Below are positions 39,046 through 48,027 of a DNA stretch of 64,000 nucleotides, in pieces. The translations under genes were made by a program, and so were the position numbers. The notes under the pieces were generated by a model that was not told the DNA's origin, did no database searches, and was given only the letters and a program-made list of their open reading frames with translations. Position 1 is the first letter of the stretch. Each line of letters opens with the position of its first letter. Source of the stretch: Micrococcus porci (GTDB lineage Bacteria > Actinomycetota > Actinomycetes > Actinomycetales > Micrococcaceae); assembly GCF_020097155.1 (NCBI RefSeq), contig NZ_CP083691.1:62001-126000 (forward strand), in the 5' to 3' direction.

Positions 39046-39837
39046 TCAGCGGGGCTCGAGGCGCACGGCGCCGTCGAGCCGGATGGTCTCGCCGTTGAGG
39101 AACGGGTTGGAGACGATCTGCTCCACGAGTAGCGCGTAGTCGTCCGGGGCGCCCAGGCGTGCCGGGTGCGGGGTCTTGGTGGAGAGGGCCTCGCGGGCGG
39201 CCTCGGGCAACCCGGCCATCATCGGGGTCTCCATGAGGCCGGGGGCGATCGTCACCACGCGCACCTGGCTCGCGGCGAGCTCGCGCGCGGCCGGCAGGGT
39301 CAGCGCCGCCACGGCGCCCTTGGAGGCGGAGTAGGCGATCTGCCCGATCTGGCCGTCGAACGCGGCCACGGAGGCGGTGTTCACGATCACGCCGCGGTCC
39401 TCACCCCAGAGCTCCTGGTCCTTCATGACGGCGGCGGCGCGGGCCATCATCGTCACGGTGCCGACCACGTTGATGGCCAGCACGCGGGAGAGGGCCTCGG
39501 CGGCCAGGGGACCGTCGCGCCCCACGAGCTTGCCGGGGGTGGCCACGCCCGCGCAGTTCACGAGCACGCGCAACGGCCCGGCCTCGAGCGCGGCCGCCAC
39601 GGCCTGCTCGGCGGTGGCCTCGGCGGTGACGTCGCCCGTGATGAACCGCGCGCGCTCGCCCAGGGAGGCGACGGCGTCGGCGCGCAGGCTCTCCCCCTCA
39701 CGGTCGGGCAGGTCCACCACGACGACGGCGGCGCCCGCCGCCGCCAGTCGGCGCGCCGTCGCGTGGCCGAGGCCGGAGGCCCCTCCCGTGACGATGGCGC
39801 TCGCGCCCTGCAGGTCCAGCGACTCGCGTCGTGCCAT
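39046..39837 (-). CDS. SDR dehydrogenase, 3-hydroxyacyl-CoA dehydrogenase type II-like
   Basis: A 263-residue short-chain dehydrogenase with a GGASGLG nucleotide loop (18-24), the NCAG motif, Ser in TASVAAF and catalytic YSASK. INVVGTVTM and the late APGLMETPMM also fit. The pattern GLGHATARRLAAAGA with FDGQIGQIAYSASKGAV is close to 17-beta-HSD10/3-hydroxy-2-methylbutyryl-CoA dehydrogenases that act in isoleucine and branched-chain degradation. Direct evidence for substrate is lacking. GAGGAG lies before ATG. Divergent from mmsA. Confidence 0.85.
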   Translation of the reverse strand: MARRESLDLQGASAIVTGGASGLGHATARRLAAAGAAVVVVDLPDREGESLRADAVASLGERARFITGDVTAEATAEQAVAAALEAGPLRVLVNCAGVATPGKLVGRDGPLAAEALSRVLAINVVGTVTMMARAAAVMKDQELWGEDRGVIVNTASVAAFDGQIGQIAYSASKGAVAALTLPAARELAASQVRVVTIAPGLMETPMMAGLPEAAREALSTKTPHPARLGAPDDYALLVEQIVSNPFLNGETIRLDGAVRLEPR

Positions 39838-39966
39838 GGTCTCCTCTTCTCCGCCGGTTCTCCGGCCTCGTGTGGGCGGCGTCCGGCCGTCCGGGCGCCC
39901 TGTGGTCCGCCCTCAGGGTAGGAGGGGGGCGTGAGCCCGGTCACCATCCCCGCACCCTCGGTCCCG

Positions 39967-39988
39967 AATATTTCACCAGATGAATATT
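39967..39988. promoter_or_regulatory. AATATT-N10-AATATT dyad upstream of mmsA
   Basis: Two self-complementary AATATT hexamers (39967-39972, 39983-39988), the second overlapping the mmsA -35 box. An AT-rich island in otherwise GC-rich DNA, well placed for a repressor. Confidence 0.55.
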
Positions 39989-40015
39989 GCACGTCCGATG
40001 ATCTCCACCTAGGCT
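39987..40015 (+). promoter_or_regulatory. sigma70-type promoter of the mmsA operon
   Basis: TTGCAC (39987-39992), 17 bases, TAGGCT (40010-40015). The leader then runs about 45 bases to AGGAGAAGCC and ATG 40068. Confidence 0.65.
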
Positions 40016-40067
40016 GAATGAGACGCCGGTCACACCCGCGGCCCCGCCGCCCGCACGAGGAGAAGCC

Positions 40068-41606
40068 ATGTCCCAGCAGAGCCAGACCCAGCAGACCATC
40101 CCGCACTTCGTCCACGGGGCGCGCACGGGCACGGACGCCGCCCGCACCTCGGACGTGTTCGACCCCTCCACCGGCCAGGTCCAAGCCCGCGTGGCCCTGG
40201 CCTCCCCGGAGGAGGTCACCGCCGCCGTGGATTCCGCCGCCGAGGCGTTCCGCACCTGGTCCGCCATGAACCCGCAGCGCCGCGGGCGGGTCCTGCTGAC
40301 GTGGGTGGACCTGATCAACGCGAACGCGGACGAGCTCGCCGAGACCCTCTCCCGCGAGCACGGCAAGACCTTCGAGGACGCCAAGGGCGACATCCAGCGC
40401 GGCGTCGAGGTCGTGGAGTTCGCGGCCGGCGCCCCGCACCTGCTCAAGGGCGAGTTCTCCACCTCCGCCGGCACCGGGATCGACGTGCACTCGCTGCGCC
40501 AGCCCCTCGGCGTCGTCGCGGGCATCACCCCGTTCAACTTCCCCGCCATGATCCCGCTCTGGAAGGCGGGCATCGCCCTGGCCGCGGGCAACACCTTCGT
40601 GCTCAAGCCCTCCGAGCGGGACCCCTCCGTGCCGGTCCGCCTGGCCGAGCTGGCCCTCGAGGCCGGCCTGCCTGCCGGTGCACTCAACGTGGTGCACGGG
40701 GACAAGGCCGCCGTGGACGCGCTGATCGACGACCCGCGCGTCAAGGCCGTCGGCTTCGTGGGCTCCACGCCCATCGCCCAGTCGATCTACGAGCACGCCG
40801 CCCGCCGCGGCAAGCGCGCCCAGTGCTTCGGCGGCGCCAAGAACCACGCCGTGATCATGCCGGACGCGGACCTGGAGATGGCCGCGGACGCCCTGATCGG
40901 CGCCGCGTTCGGCTCCGCAGGCGAGCGCTGCATGGCCATCTCCGTGGCCGTGCCCGTGGGCGAGGAGACCGCCGACCGCCTGGTCGCCCTGCTGCGCGAG
41001 CGCATGGCCTCCCTCACCGTGGGCCCGTCCCTGGACCCGTCCTCCGACTTCGGCCCGGTGGTCTCCGCGCAGGCCAAGGAGCGCATCGAGTCGCTCATCC
41101 AGGCCGGCGTGGACGAGGGCGCCGAGCTCGTCGTGGACGGCCGCGGCGTCGTCGTGGAGGGCCACGAGGGCGGCTTCTACGTGGGCGCCACCCTCTTCGA
41201 CCGCGTGCGCAAGGGCATGCGCATCCACGCGGAGGAGGTCTTCGGCCCGGTGCTCTGCGTGGTCCGCGCGAAGGACTACGAGGAGGCCCTCTCCCTGCCC
41301 AGCGACCACGAGTACGGCAACGGCGTGGCGATCTTCACCCGCGACGGCGACACCGCCCGCGACTTCAGCACGCGCGTCGAGTGCGGCATGGTCGGCGTCA
41401 ACGTCCCGATCCCCGTGCCGATCGCCTACTACACCTTCGGCGGCTGGAAGGCGTCCGGCTTCGGCGACCTCAACCAGCACGGCACGGACGGGCTGAAGTT
41501 CTACACCAAGACCAAGACCGTCACCACGCGCTGGCCCTCCGGCCCGCGCCAGGGCGGGGCCGCCGCCTCCGAGGGCGCCAGCTTCGTGATGCCCGCCGGG
41601 TCCTGA
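40068..41606 (+). CDS. mmsA: CoA-acylating methylmalonate-semialdehyde dehydrogenase
   Basis: Converts (methyl)malonate semialdehyde to propionyl-CoA or acetyl-CoA with NAD+ and CoA. 512 residues. ITPFNFPAMIPLWKAG, the nucleotide site VGFVGSTPIAQSIYEHA, ALSKNH-type FGGAKNHAVIMPDAD and the catalytic Cys in GSAGERCMAISV follow the MmsA family rather than general aldehyde dehydrogenases. First gene of a four-gene valine-degradation operon (mmsA, mmsB, enoyl-CoA hydratase, hydroxyisobutyryl-CoA hydrolase) under its own promoter. Confidence 0.92.
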   Translation: MSQQSQTQQTIPHFVHGARTGTDAARTSDVFDPSTGQVQARVALASPEEVTAAVDSAAEAFRTWSAMNPQRRGRVLLTWVDLINANADELAETLSREHGKTFEDAKGDIQRGVEVVEFAAGAPHLLKGEFSTSAGTGIDVHSLRQPLGVVAGITPFNFPAMIPLWKAGIALAAGNTFVLKPSERDPSVPVRLAELALEAGLPAGALNVVHGDKAAVDALIDDPRVKAVGFVGSTPIAQSIYEHAARRGKRAQCFGGAKNHAVIMPDADLEMAADALIGAAFGSAGERCMAISVAVPVGEETADRLVALLRERMASLTVGPSLDPSSDFGPVVSAQAKERIESLIQAGVDEGAELVVDGRGVVVEGHEGGFYVGATLFDRVRKGMRIHAEEVFGPVLCVVRAKDYEEALSLPSDHEYGNGVAIFTRDGDTARDFSTRVECGMVGVNVPIPVPIAYYTFGGWKASGFGDLNQHGTDGLKFYTKTKTVTTRWPSGPRQGGAAASEGASFVMPAGS

Positions 41607-41636
41607 CCGGACCGCGAGAGAACCGAGGAGCACCTG

Positions 41637-42584
41637 ATGAGCCAGAGCCAGACCCCCTCCGCCTCCCTGCCCGGCACGGTCGCCTTCATCGGCCTGGGCA
41701 ACATGGGCGGCCCCATGGCCGCCAACCTGGTGGCCGCCGGCGTGACCGTGCGCGGCTTCGACCTGGTCCCCGCCGCCGTCGAGGCCGCCCGGGCCACGGG
41801 CGTGGAGATCGCCGACGACGCCGCCTCCGCCGTCCCCGGCGCGGACGTGGTGATCACCATGCTGCCCAACGGCGCGCTCGTGCGCGGCGTGTACGAGGGC
41901 ACCGCCGACGCCCCCGGACTGCTGGGCGCCGCCGACCCGGACACCCTGTTCCTGGACTGCTCCACCATCAGCACCTCCGAGGCGCAGGAGGTGGCCGCCC
42001 TCGCCGAGGCCGCGGGCCACCGCGCCGCGGACGCCCCGGTCTCCGGCGGCGTCGTGGGCGCCCAGGCGGGCACGCTCGCCTTCATGGTGGGCGGCTCCGT
42101 GGAGGTGTTCGAGGAGATCCGCCCGCTGCTGGAGGTCATGGGCTCGCGGATCGTGCACTGCGGCGGCAACGGGCTCGGCCAGGCCGCCAAGGTCTGCAAC
42201 AACATGCTCCTGGCCATCAGCCAGATCGGCGTGGCCGAGGCGTTCGTCCTCGGCGAGCGGCTCGGCCTGGAGCACCAGGTGCTCTTCGACGTGATGTCCG
42301 AGGCCACCGGCCGCTGCTGGTCGCTCACCGCCAACTGCCCGGTCCCCGGCCCGGTGCCCACCTCCCCCGCCAACCGGGACTTCGAGGGCGGCTTCGCCGG
42401 GGCGCTCATGGCCAAGGACCTCGGCCTGGCCCTCAAGGCCCTGGACGAGCAGCACGTGGGCGCCGAGATGGGGCGCCTGGCCCAGCGCACCTACGCCGCC
42501 TACGCTGACGGCGAGGGCGCCCGGAAGGACTTCTCCGGGATCATCGAGACCGTCCGCGAGGCAGGGAAGGACACCGCCGCATGA
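41637..42584 (+). CDS. mmsB: 3-hydroxyisobutyrate dehydrogenase
   Basis: Oxidises 3-hydroxyisobutyrate to methylmalonate semialdehyde, feeding MmsA. 315 residues. Rossmann [13 protein letters not shown] at about 18-30, [28 protein letters not shown] and the catalytic Lys in [13 protein letters not shown] are the beta-hydroxyacid dehydrogenase signature. 30 bases after mmsA with GAGGAG ahead of its ATG; its last codons overlap the next ATG (ATGA). Confidence 0.92.
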   Translation: MSQSQTPSASLPGTVAFIGLGNMGGPMAANLVAAGVTVRGFDLVPAAVEAARATGVEIADDAASAVPGADVVITMLPNGALVRGVYEGTADAPGLLGAADPDTLFLDCSTISTSEAQEVAALAEAAGHRAADAPVSGGVVGAQAGTLAFMVGGSVEVFEEIRPLLEVMGSRIVHCGGNGLGQAAKVCNNMLLAISQIGVAEAFVLGERLGLEHQVLFDVMSEATGRCWSLTANCPVPGPVPTSPANRDFEGGFAGALMAKDLGLALKALDEQHVGAEMGRLAQRTYAAYADGEGARKDFSGIIETVREAGKDTAA

Positions 42585-43384
42585 ACGAGCAGAACCGCAC
42601 CGAGGCCGCCGAGGCCGAGCAGCCCGTGATCGTCGGCCGGGACGGCCGCGTGGGCCGCATCCAGCTGAACCGCCCGAAGGCGCTCAACGCGCTGAACGCG
42701 GCGACGATGGAGGCCGTCGTGGCCGCCGCCGTCGAGATGGACGCGGACCCGGAGGTGGGAGCGATCCTGCTGCTGGGCTCCGCCAAGGCCTTCGCCGCCG
42801 GCGCGGACATCAAGGAGATGAAGGACAAGGACGCCGCGGACATGTACGCGGCCGACTGGTTCCGCCGCTGGGAGGACCTCGCCCGGCTGCGCACCCCGAT
42901 CGTGGCGTGCGTGCAGGGCTACGCCCTCGGCGGCGGCTGCGAGCTCGCCATGATGGCGGACGTGCTCGTGGCCGGGCGCTCCGCGAAGTTCGGCCAGCCG
43001 GAGATCACCCTGGGCGTGCTGCCCGGCATGGGCGGCTCCCAGCGCCTGACCAAGTCGGTGGGCAAGGCCAAGGCCATGGACATGGTCCTCACCGGCCGCA
43101 TGGTCGAGGCCGAGGAGGCCGAGCGCATGGGCCTGGTCTCCCGCCTCGTGGAGGACGAGGACGCCGTGGCCACCGCCGAGGAGGTGGCCGCCACGATCGC
43201 CGGGTTCTCCAAGCCCGTGGCGCAGATGAACAAGGAGGTCGTGCTCAACGCCTTCGAGACCCCGCTGACCCAGGGCCTCGTGTTCGAGCGCCGCGTGTTC
43301 CACGGCGTGTTCTCCTCCGAGGACCAGGCCGAGGGCATGGCCGCGTTCGCGGAGAAGCGCTCCCCCGTCTGGAAGCACCGCTGA
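42581..43384 (+). CDS. enoyl-CoA hydratase
   Basis: A 267-residue crotonase-fold hydratase. The oxyanion-hole backbone [11 protein letters not shown] and [17 protein letters not shown], and the catalytic Glu positions in GCELA and [15 protein letters not shown], match classical hydratases. In this operon it would hydrate methacrylyl-CoA to 3-hydroxyisobutyryl-CoA, the step before the next gene product. It overlaps the mmsB stop. Confidence 0.88.
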   Translation: MNEQNRTEAAEAEQPVIVGRDGRVGRIQLNRPKALNALNAATMEAVVAAAVEMDADPEVGAILLLGSAKAFAAGADIKEMKDKDAADMYAADWFRRWEDLARLRTPIVACVQGYALGGGCELAMMADVLVAGRSAKFGQPEITLGVLPGMGGSQRLTKSVGKAKAMDMVLTGRMVEAEEAERMGLVSRLVEDEDAVATAEEVAATIAGFSKPVAQMNKEVVLNAFETPLTQGLVFERRVFHGVFSSEDQAEGMAAFAEKRSPVWKHR

Positions 43385-43394
43385 GAGGAGTCCC

Positions 43395-44549
43395 ATGAGC
43401 GAGCAGACCAGCACCCCCCAGGCCGCAGCCGAGGACGAGGTCCTCTTCGAGGCCGCCGACGGCGTCGGCGTCATCACCCTGAACCGACCCAAGGCGCTCA
43501 ACGCCCTCTCCCACGGCATGGTGGTCGCGGTCCGCGAGCAGCTCGCCGCCTGGGAGGAGGACCCGGCGGTGCGCGCCGTCGTCGTCCGCGGGGCGGGCGA
43601 GCGCGGCCTGTGCGCCGGCGGCGACGTGGTCTCCCTGCACGGGATGATCACCACCGGCCGGGCCGCGGAGGCCATGGGGTACTTCGAGGACGAGTACGCC
43701 ATGAACCACGCGATCTCCGTCTACCCGAAGCCCTACGTGGCGTTCATGGACGGGTTCGTGCTGGGCGGCGGCGTGGGCGTGTCCGCCCACGGCTCCCACC
43801 GGGTGGTCACGGAGCGCACCCGGATCGGCATGCCGGAGACCGGCATCGGGTTCACGCCCGACGTCGGCGGCTCCTGGCTGCTGGCCCGCGCGCCCCGGAA
43901 CCTGGGCCGCCACCTCGGCCTGACCTCGGCCTTCGCCACGGGCGCCGACGCCCTGGAGCTCGGCTTCGGCGACGTCCTCGTGGACTCGGGGGACCTGGAC
44001 GCGATCGTCGCCGAGCTGCGCGCCGAGGTGGGCTCCGCCGGCGACGACGCGGACGCGGCGCACGCCGCCGTGGACGCGGTGCTGGCACGGCACGCCCGCC
44101 CCGCGTCGGAGGCACCGCTGCTCGCGGACGCCGAGTGGCTGGAGCCGGCCTACGCGCACGACCGCGTGGAGGACGTCTTCGCAGCCCTGGAGGCCACCGC
44201 CGCGGACCACGCGGACGAGGGCGTCCGCACCCGCGCCGCCGAGGCCGCGGAGACCGTCCGCGCCAAGTCCCCCACCGCCGTGAAGGTCACCCTGGAGGCC
44301 CTGCGCCGTCTCGGCGACCGCGCCGGCGGGACGGGACGCCGCGAGGGCGTCGCCGCGGCCCTGGAGCAGGAGCACACCCTGGCCTCCCACCTGACCCGCG
44401 GCCACGACATGGCCGAGGGCATCCGCGCCCAGCTCGTGGACAAGGACCGGAACCCGCAGTGGTCCCCGGCCACTGTGGAGGAGGTCTCCGACGAGGCCGT
44501 GGCGGCCCACTTCGGCCCCGGTGAGGACGCCCCGCTGCGCCTGCGCTGA
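43395..44549 (+). CDS. 3-hydroxyisobutyryl-CoA hydrolase (HIBCH-like)
   Basis: A 384-residue crotonase-fold member of HIBCH length. RGAGERGLCAGGDVVSLHG is the oxyanion motif. YPKPYVAFMDGFVLGGGVGVS with GSHRVVTERTRIGMPETGIGFTPD includes the conserved Glu, and the C-terminal AAALEQEHTLASHLTRGHDM matches the hydrolase's R--SL---F-RGHDF helix. It frees 3-hydroxyisobutyrate for MmsB, completing the route from methacrylyl-CoA to propionyl-CoA. A stem-loop begins inside the stop codon. Confidence 0.88.
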   Translation: MSEQTSTPQAAAEDEVLFEAADGVGVITLNRPKALNALSHGMVVAVREQLAAWEEDPAVRAVVVRGAGERGLCAGGDVVSLHGMITTGRAAEAMGYFEDEYAMNHAISVYPKPYVAFMDGFVLGGGVGVSAHGSHRVVTERTRIGMPETGIGFTPDVGGSWLLARAPRNLGRHLGLTSAFATGADALELGFGDVLVDSGDLDAIVAELRAEVGSAGDDADAAHAAVDAVLARHARPASEAPLLADAEWLEPAYAHDRVEDVFAALEATAADHADEGVRTRAAEAAETVRAKSPTAVKVTLEALRRLGDRAGGTGRREGVAAALEQEHTLASHLTRGHDMAEGIRAQLVDKDRNPQWSPATVEEVSDEAVAAHFGPGEDAPLRLR

Positions 44550-44590
44550 CCCTGTGCCGGGCCGCCCCCGTGGCGGGCCGGCACAGGGTC
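44548..44590 (+). terminator. hairpin terminator of the mmsA operon
   Basis: Perfect 13-bp outer stem (44548-44560 with 44578-44590) and a GC-rich inner stem, no T-run; starts in the TGA stop codon. Confidence 0.75.
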
Positions 44591-44604
44591 AGTGCCGCGG
44601 CCGG

Positions 44605-44610
44605 TACGCT
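44605..44610 (+). promoter_or_regulatory. -10 box TACGCT for a leaderless GTG start at 44619
   Basis: TACGCT, eight bases, GTG; no Shine-Dalgarno sequence. Confidence 0.4.
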
Positions 44611-44618
44611 GACGCCTC

Positions 44619-45566
44619 GTGGACGAGATCACCCTGAACCCCGACGCCGACGCCCGCTGGCGCGGCCCGCGCCGCCTCCTCCTGGGTCGGCCCGAGCAGC
44701 TGGCCGGCCTGCGTCGCCGCGAGACCGCGGAGATCCAGGGCGACACCCTGCATCCCGGCGACTGGGAGGTCGGCCCGTGGGTGCGGGACCTCGACGGCCG
44801 CCCCACCGGCGCCGCCGCCTGCGTGGCCGCGGACAACCTCACCGCGGTCGCCCTGCACTGGGCCGCCGCCGAGGCCTACGACGCGATGGTCACCACCCAG
44901 CTGCAGGTGAACGTCCTGCGCCCCCTGCCCGTGTTCGACCCGGCCGACCCCGCCGACCGGCCCCGCCTGCGGATGCTCGGCACCCCCCTGTCCACGGACG
45001 CCCTCGGCGGCTGCGCCCGGGGCGTGATCGTCGACGACGACGGCACCGCCTACGTGGAGGCCACCGGCTGGTTCCAGGCGACCCCCGGCCCCATGTCCCT
45101 CGCCCTCGAGGCGTTCCGCGAGCACGCCGCCCTGCCCGTCGCCGAGGCCGACCGGGCGGACCTGCCCGCGGTGACCGCCGTCGTCGCGGACTCGGTGCCG
45201 GCTCCGCGCCCCGGGGAGCGCCCTGCGGTCAGCCAGGAGATGACGGCGGGGCTGCGCTTCCGCGCCGAGCCGCTGCTGGACAACCCCGGCGGCATGACCC
45301 ACGGCGGCATCCAGTGCCTGCGCGCCGTCCTCGCCGCGCAGGCCGCGCTCCCCGACCGGCTGGAGTACGACGTGCAGGCCGTGCAGGTCGTGTTCGCCCG
45401 CCCGGGGCTCGGCGAACAGGTGGCGCTCACCCGCGTCCGCCACGCCGGGCGCAGCCTGCGGATCGTGGAGGTCGAGCTGGTCGGCGTCGACCCGGAGACC
45501 GGCGCCCCGCAGGCCGGGCGGCCGTCCATCCTGGCCCAGGTCAGCTTCCGCGCCGCCCAGGGCTGA
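44619..45566 (+). CDS. thioesterase-like (double hotdog) protein
   Basis: A 315-residue protein that looks like two hotdog units: VAADNLTAVALHWAAAEAYD and VTTQLQVNVLRPLP in the first, LDNPGGMTHGGIQCLRAVLA and FARPGLGEQVALTRVR in the second. Members with the GGMTHGG loop (as in PaaI-like proteins) hydrolyse acyl-CoA or aroyl-CoA. Position next to the beta-oxidation genes supports that role, but no family-specific residue proves it. GTG start, leaderless. Confidence 0.65.
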   Translation: MDEITLNPDADARWRGPRRLLLGRPEQLAGLRRRETAEIQGDTLHPGDWEVGPWVRDLDGRPTGAAACVAADNLTAVALHWAAAEAYDAMVTTQLQVNVLRPLPVFDPADPADRPRLRMLGTPLSTDALGGCARGVIVDDDGTAYVEATGWFQATPGPMSLALEAFREHAALPVAEADRADLPAVTAVVADSVPAPRPGERPAVSQEMTAGLRFRAEPLLDNPGGMTHGGIQCLRAVLAAQAALPDRLEYDVQAVQVVFARPGLGEQVALTRVRHAGRSLRIVEVELVGVDPETGAPQAGRPSILAQVSFRAAQG

Positions 45567-45569
45567 GCG

Positions 45570-46955
45570 TCAGCGGCTGACGCGCCCGAAGCGCTCGGCC
45601 ACGGGCGCCACGATGGCCGGCTTGAGGAGCACCCAGCCGGCGGCGATCACGGCGCAGCCCACGAGGAACGCCGCAAGGCCCCAGGCGTCGGCGGCGTTGC
45701 GCGCCAGGAACATGGCGTTCAGTTCGTGGAGCACGCCGGAGAACAGCACCAGCACCACGTGTACCACCACGAACAGCACGAACGCGAGCATCGTCGGGTA
45801 GTGCAGGCGCCGGGCGAGCTCCATGGGGAACCCCCGGCTCAGGGCCGTGTTCCGGGACGGCCACCAGCTGGACATGCGGAACCCGGTGAGCGCGGCCAGC
45901 GGGGCCAGCACGAACACCACGCCGGCGTACGTCACCATCTGCAGGGCGTTGTAGTGCAGCCAGCCGTCGTGCTCCGGCCACTGCAGGGACAGGTACTGCA
46001 GGGCGGTGGAGACCATGTGCTGCGGGGTCTGCGGGTCCGTCGGGATCAGCCGCATCCAGTGTCCCGTGGCGAACAGCAGCACCACGAACACGAGCCCGTT
46101 CAGCAGCCACAGCGCATCCAGCGCCTGGTGGATCCAGACGGTCAGCGAGTACGTGCCGCCCGTGGCCGAGCGCGGCGCGAACGGCCCCGGCTGGTGCGGG
46201 GTGAACGTCGCGGGGGGCCGGGTCTCGTGGCGCACCTGCAGCCCGGTGCGGACCACCAGCACCAGGAGGAACAGGTTCAGGAAGTGCTGCCAGGCCAGCC
46301 ACGCCGGGATCCCGACGGGTGTCACCTCCGGGTGCCGCGGCACGCCCGGGTAGCGGGCCACGAACGCGGCCACCTCCGGCAGGGTCAGCAGCCAGCGCGC
46401 GCCCAGCACGGCCAACAGCCCCAGCACGACGACGCCGCCCACCGCCGCCGCCACGCGCCGCCCCGTCGAGGGGGCGGGCTTCGGGGTCGTCTCGGGTGCC
46501 CCGGCGGCCACGGGCTCGACGGTCGGCGTGGGCCCGGTGGCCACAGCAGGCTCGACGGTCGCCATCGGCGCGGGTTCAGGGGCCTGCGGTGCAGCGCCCA
46601 CCCGGGCGGGGGGCCAGGGCTCACCGCGGAACGCGGTGTAGCCGGCCATACGGCGGCCCGGCACGGCGATCCCGGCCGGCGCGGTCGCCTCGAGGGGCAC
46701 CGCAGCCGCAGCGGCCTCGGTCACCTCGGCGGGCGACGCCGCCGCGGCCGGGGCGGGAGCGGGCTGGGCCGCCTCCCGCACGGGCGGCCACGGCTCGCCG
46801 CGGAAGGCCGTGTAGCCGACCATGCGTCGGCCCGGCCGCCGCTCGTCTGCCGCAACGGCCGGCGTCGTCGTGGGCGCGGGGGCCTGCGGGACGCGGTCCC
46901 GGGGAGGCCAGGGCTCGCCTCGGAACTCGGTGTACCCCTGCATGCGCTGCGGCAC
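45570..46955 (-). CDS. cytochrome b561-type membrane protein with triple N-terminal motif
   Basis: A 461-residue protein. Residues 1-160 are Pro/Ala-rich and carry three copies of RMxGYTxFRGEPWPP (residues 4-18, 44-58, 102-116). A helix VAAAVGGVVVLGLLAVLGARW follows, then a four- to five-helix cytochrome b/b6 core with candidate haem His in WQHFLNLF, VWIHQALD, RRLHYPTM and FVVVHVVLV. It is probably a quinone-linked electron carrier; the motif region would face the cytoplasm. GTG start, GGAAAGGGG upstream. The etf genes lie directly upstream on the same strand, so co-expression is possible. Confidence 0.7.
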   Translation of the reverse strand: MPQRMQGYTEFRGEPWPPRDRVPQAPAPTTTPAVAADERRPGRRMVGYTAFRGEPWPPVREAAQPAPAPAAAASPAEVTEAAAAAVPLEATAPAGIAVPGRRMAGYTAFRGEPWPPARVGAAPQAPEPAPMATVEPAVATGPTPTVEPVAAGAPETTPKPAPSTGRRVAAAVGGVVVLGLLAVLGARWLLTLPEVAAFVARYPGVPRHPEVTPVGIPAWLAWQHFLNLFLLVLVVRTGLQVRHETRPPATFTPHQPGPFAPRSATGGTYSLTVWIHQALDALWLLNGLVFVVLLFATGHWMRLIPTDPQTPQHMVSTALQYLSLQWPEHDGWLHYNALQMVTYAGVVFVLAPLAALTGFRMSSWWPSRNTALSRGFPMELARRLHYPTMLAFVLFVVVHVVLVLFSGVLHELNAMFLARNAADAWGLAAFLVGCAVIAAGWVLLKPAIVAPVAERFGRVSR

Positions 46956-47008
46956 TGGACGGCCCCTTTCCGGCTCGTGGACTGGTGTGCGGCGGGTGGA
47001 CGGGGCGC

Positions 47009-48001
47009 TCAGCCGCGGCGGGCGGCGAGCGCGGCGATCAGCTGCGGGACGACCTCGTTGACGTCCCCGACCACGCCCAGGTCGGCGTGCTCGAAGATGG
47101 CGGCGTCCTCGTCGGAGTCCACCGCCACGATGGTCCCGGAGGTCTTCATGCCGACCAGGTGCTGGATGGCGCCGGAGATGCCCAGCGCGACGTACAGGTC
47201 GGGGGCCACGGTCACACCCGTCTGCCCGATCTGCCCCTCGGGGGCGGTGAAACCGGAGTCGACGGCCACGCGGGAGGCGCCCACGGCGGCCCCCAGCGCG
47301 TCGGCGAGCGGCTCGACGAGCGTGGTGAACCCCTCGGCGGAGCCCACGCCGCGCCCGCCGGCCACGACGGCGCGGGCGGTGCGGAGGTCGGGGCGGTCGG
47401 CGGAGGGCGCCGCAGGCTCGGAGGAGAGGATCCGGGCCCCGGCGGTCACGGTGCGGCCGGCCACGTCCAGCGGGCGGACCTCGGGGGCGGCCACGGGCCG
47501 GGCCCGGTCCGCGACGGCGCCCGGGCGCAGGGTCACGATGTTCGGACCGCCCTCCACGGTGGACTCGGCGAGCACGTCGCCGCCGAACACGGAGTGCCGG
47601 GCCACGATCTCCCCGTCCGCACGGTGCAGGCCCACCGCGTCCGCGGTGACCGCACCGCGGGCGCGCACGGCCAGGCGGCCGGCCACGGCCCGGGACTCGG
47701 GCGTGTTCGGCAGCACCACGGCCTCCGGCAGCACGGCGTCGACGGCGGCCGCGAGCGCGGCCACCTGCGCGGTGCCCAGCTCGGCGGGGTCCTGGGCCAC
47801 GGCGGTGTGCACGACGGCGGCGCCCAGCTCACCGAGGCGGGCGACGAGCGCGTCGTCGGCGTCGGCGTCGGTGACGAGCACGGCGTGGGGGACGCCGACC
47901 CGGGCGGCGGCGCCGAGGGCCTCCGCGACGGCCGGGCGGAGGTCGCCGGCGGCGGTGAGCTCGGCCAGCACCAGGACGGGGGTGACGGGAAGGTCGGTCA
48001 T
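47009..48001 (-). CDS. etfA: electron transfer flavoprotein alpha subunit
   Basis: A 330-residue FAD-binding subunit that accepts electrons from acyl-CoA dehydrogenases. The C-terminal FAD motif is clear: VDSGFTAPEGQIGQTGVTV, PDLYVALGISGAIQHLVG then SGTIVAVDSDEDAAIFEHAD. The N-terminal part has the adenine-nucleotide-like Rossmann half. AAGGAGACGTC precedes ATG; etfB lies 26 bases upstream, so both form an operon. Confidence 0.93.
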   Translation of the reverse strand: MTDLPVTPVLVLAELTAAGDLRPAVAEALGAAARVGVPHAVLVTDADADDALVARLGELGAAVVHTAVAQDPAELGTAQVAALAAAVDAVLPEAVVLPNTPESRAVAGRLAVRARGAVTADAVGLHRADGEIVARHSVFGGDVLAESTVEGGPNIVTLRPGAVADRARPVAAPEVRPLDVAGRTVTAGARILSSEPAAPSADRPDLRTARAVVAGGRGVGSAEGFTTLVEPLADALGAAVGASRVAVDSGFTAPEGQIGQTGVTVAPDLYVALGISGAIQHLVGMKTSGTIVAVDSDEDAAIFEHADLGVVGDVNEVVPQLIAALAARRG

Positions 48002-48027
48002 GACGTCTCCTTGGTGTGGGTCGAGGC

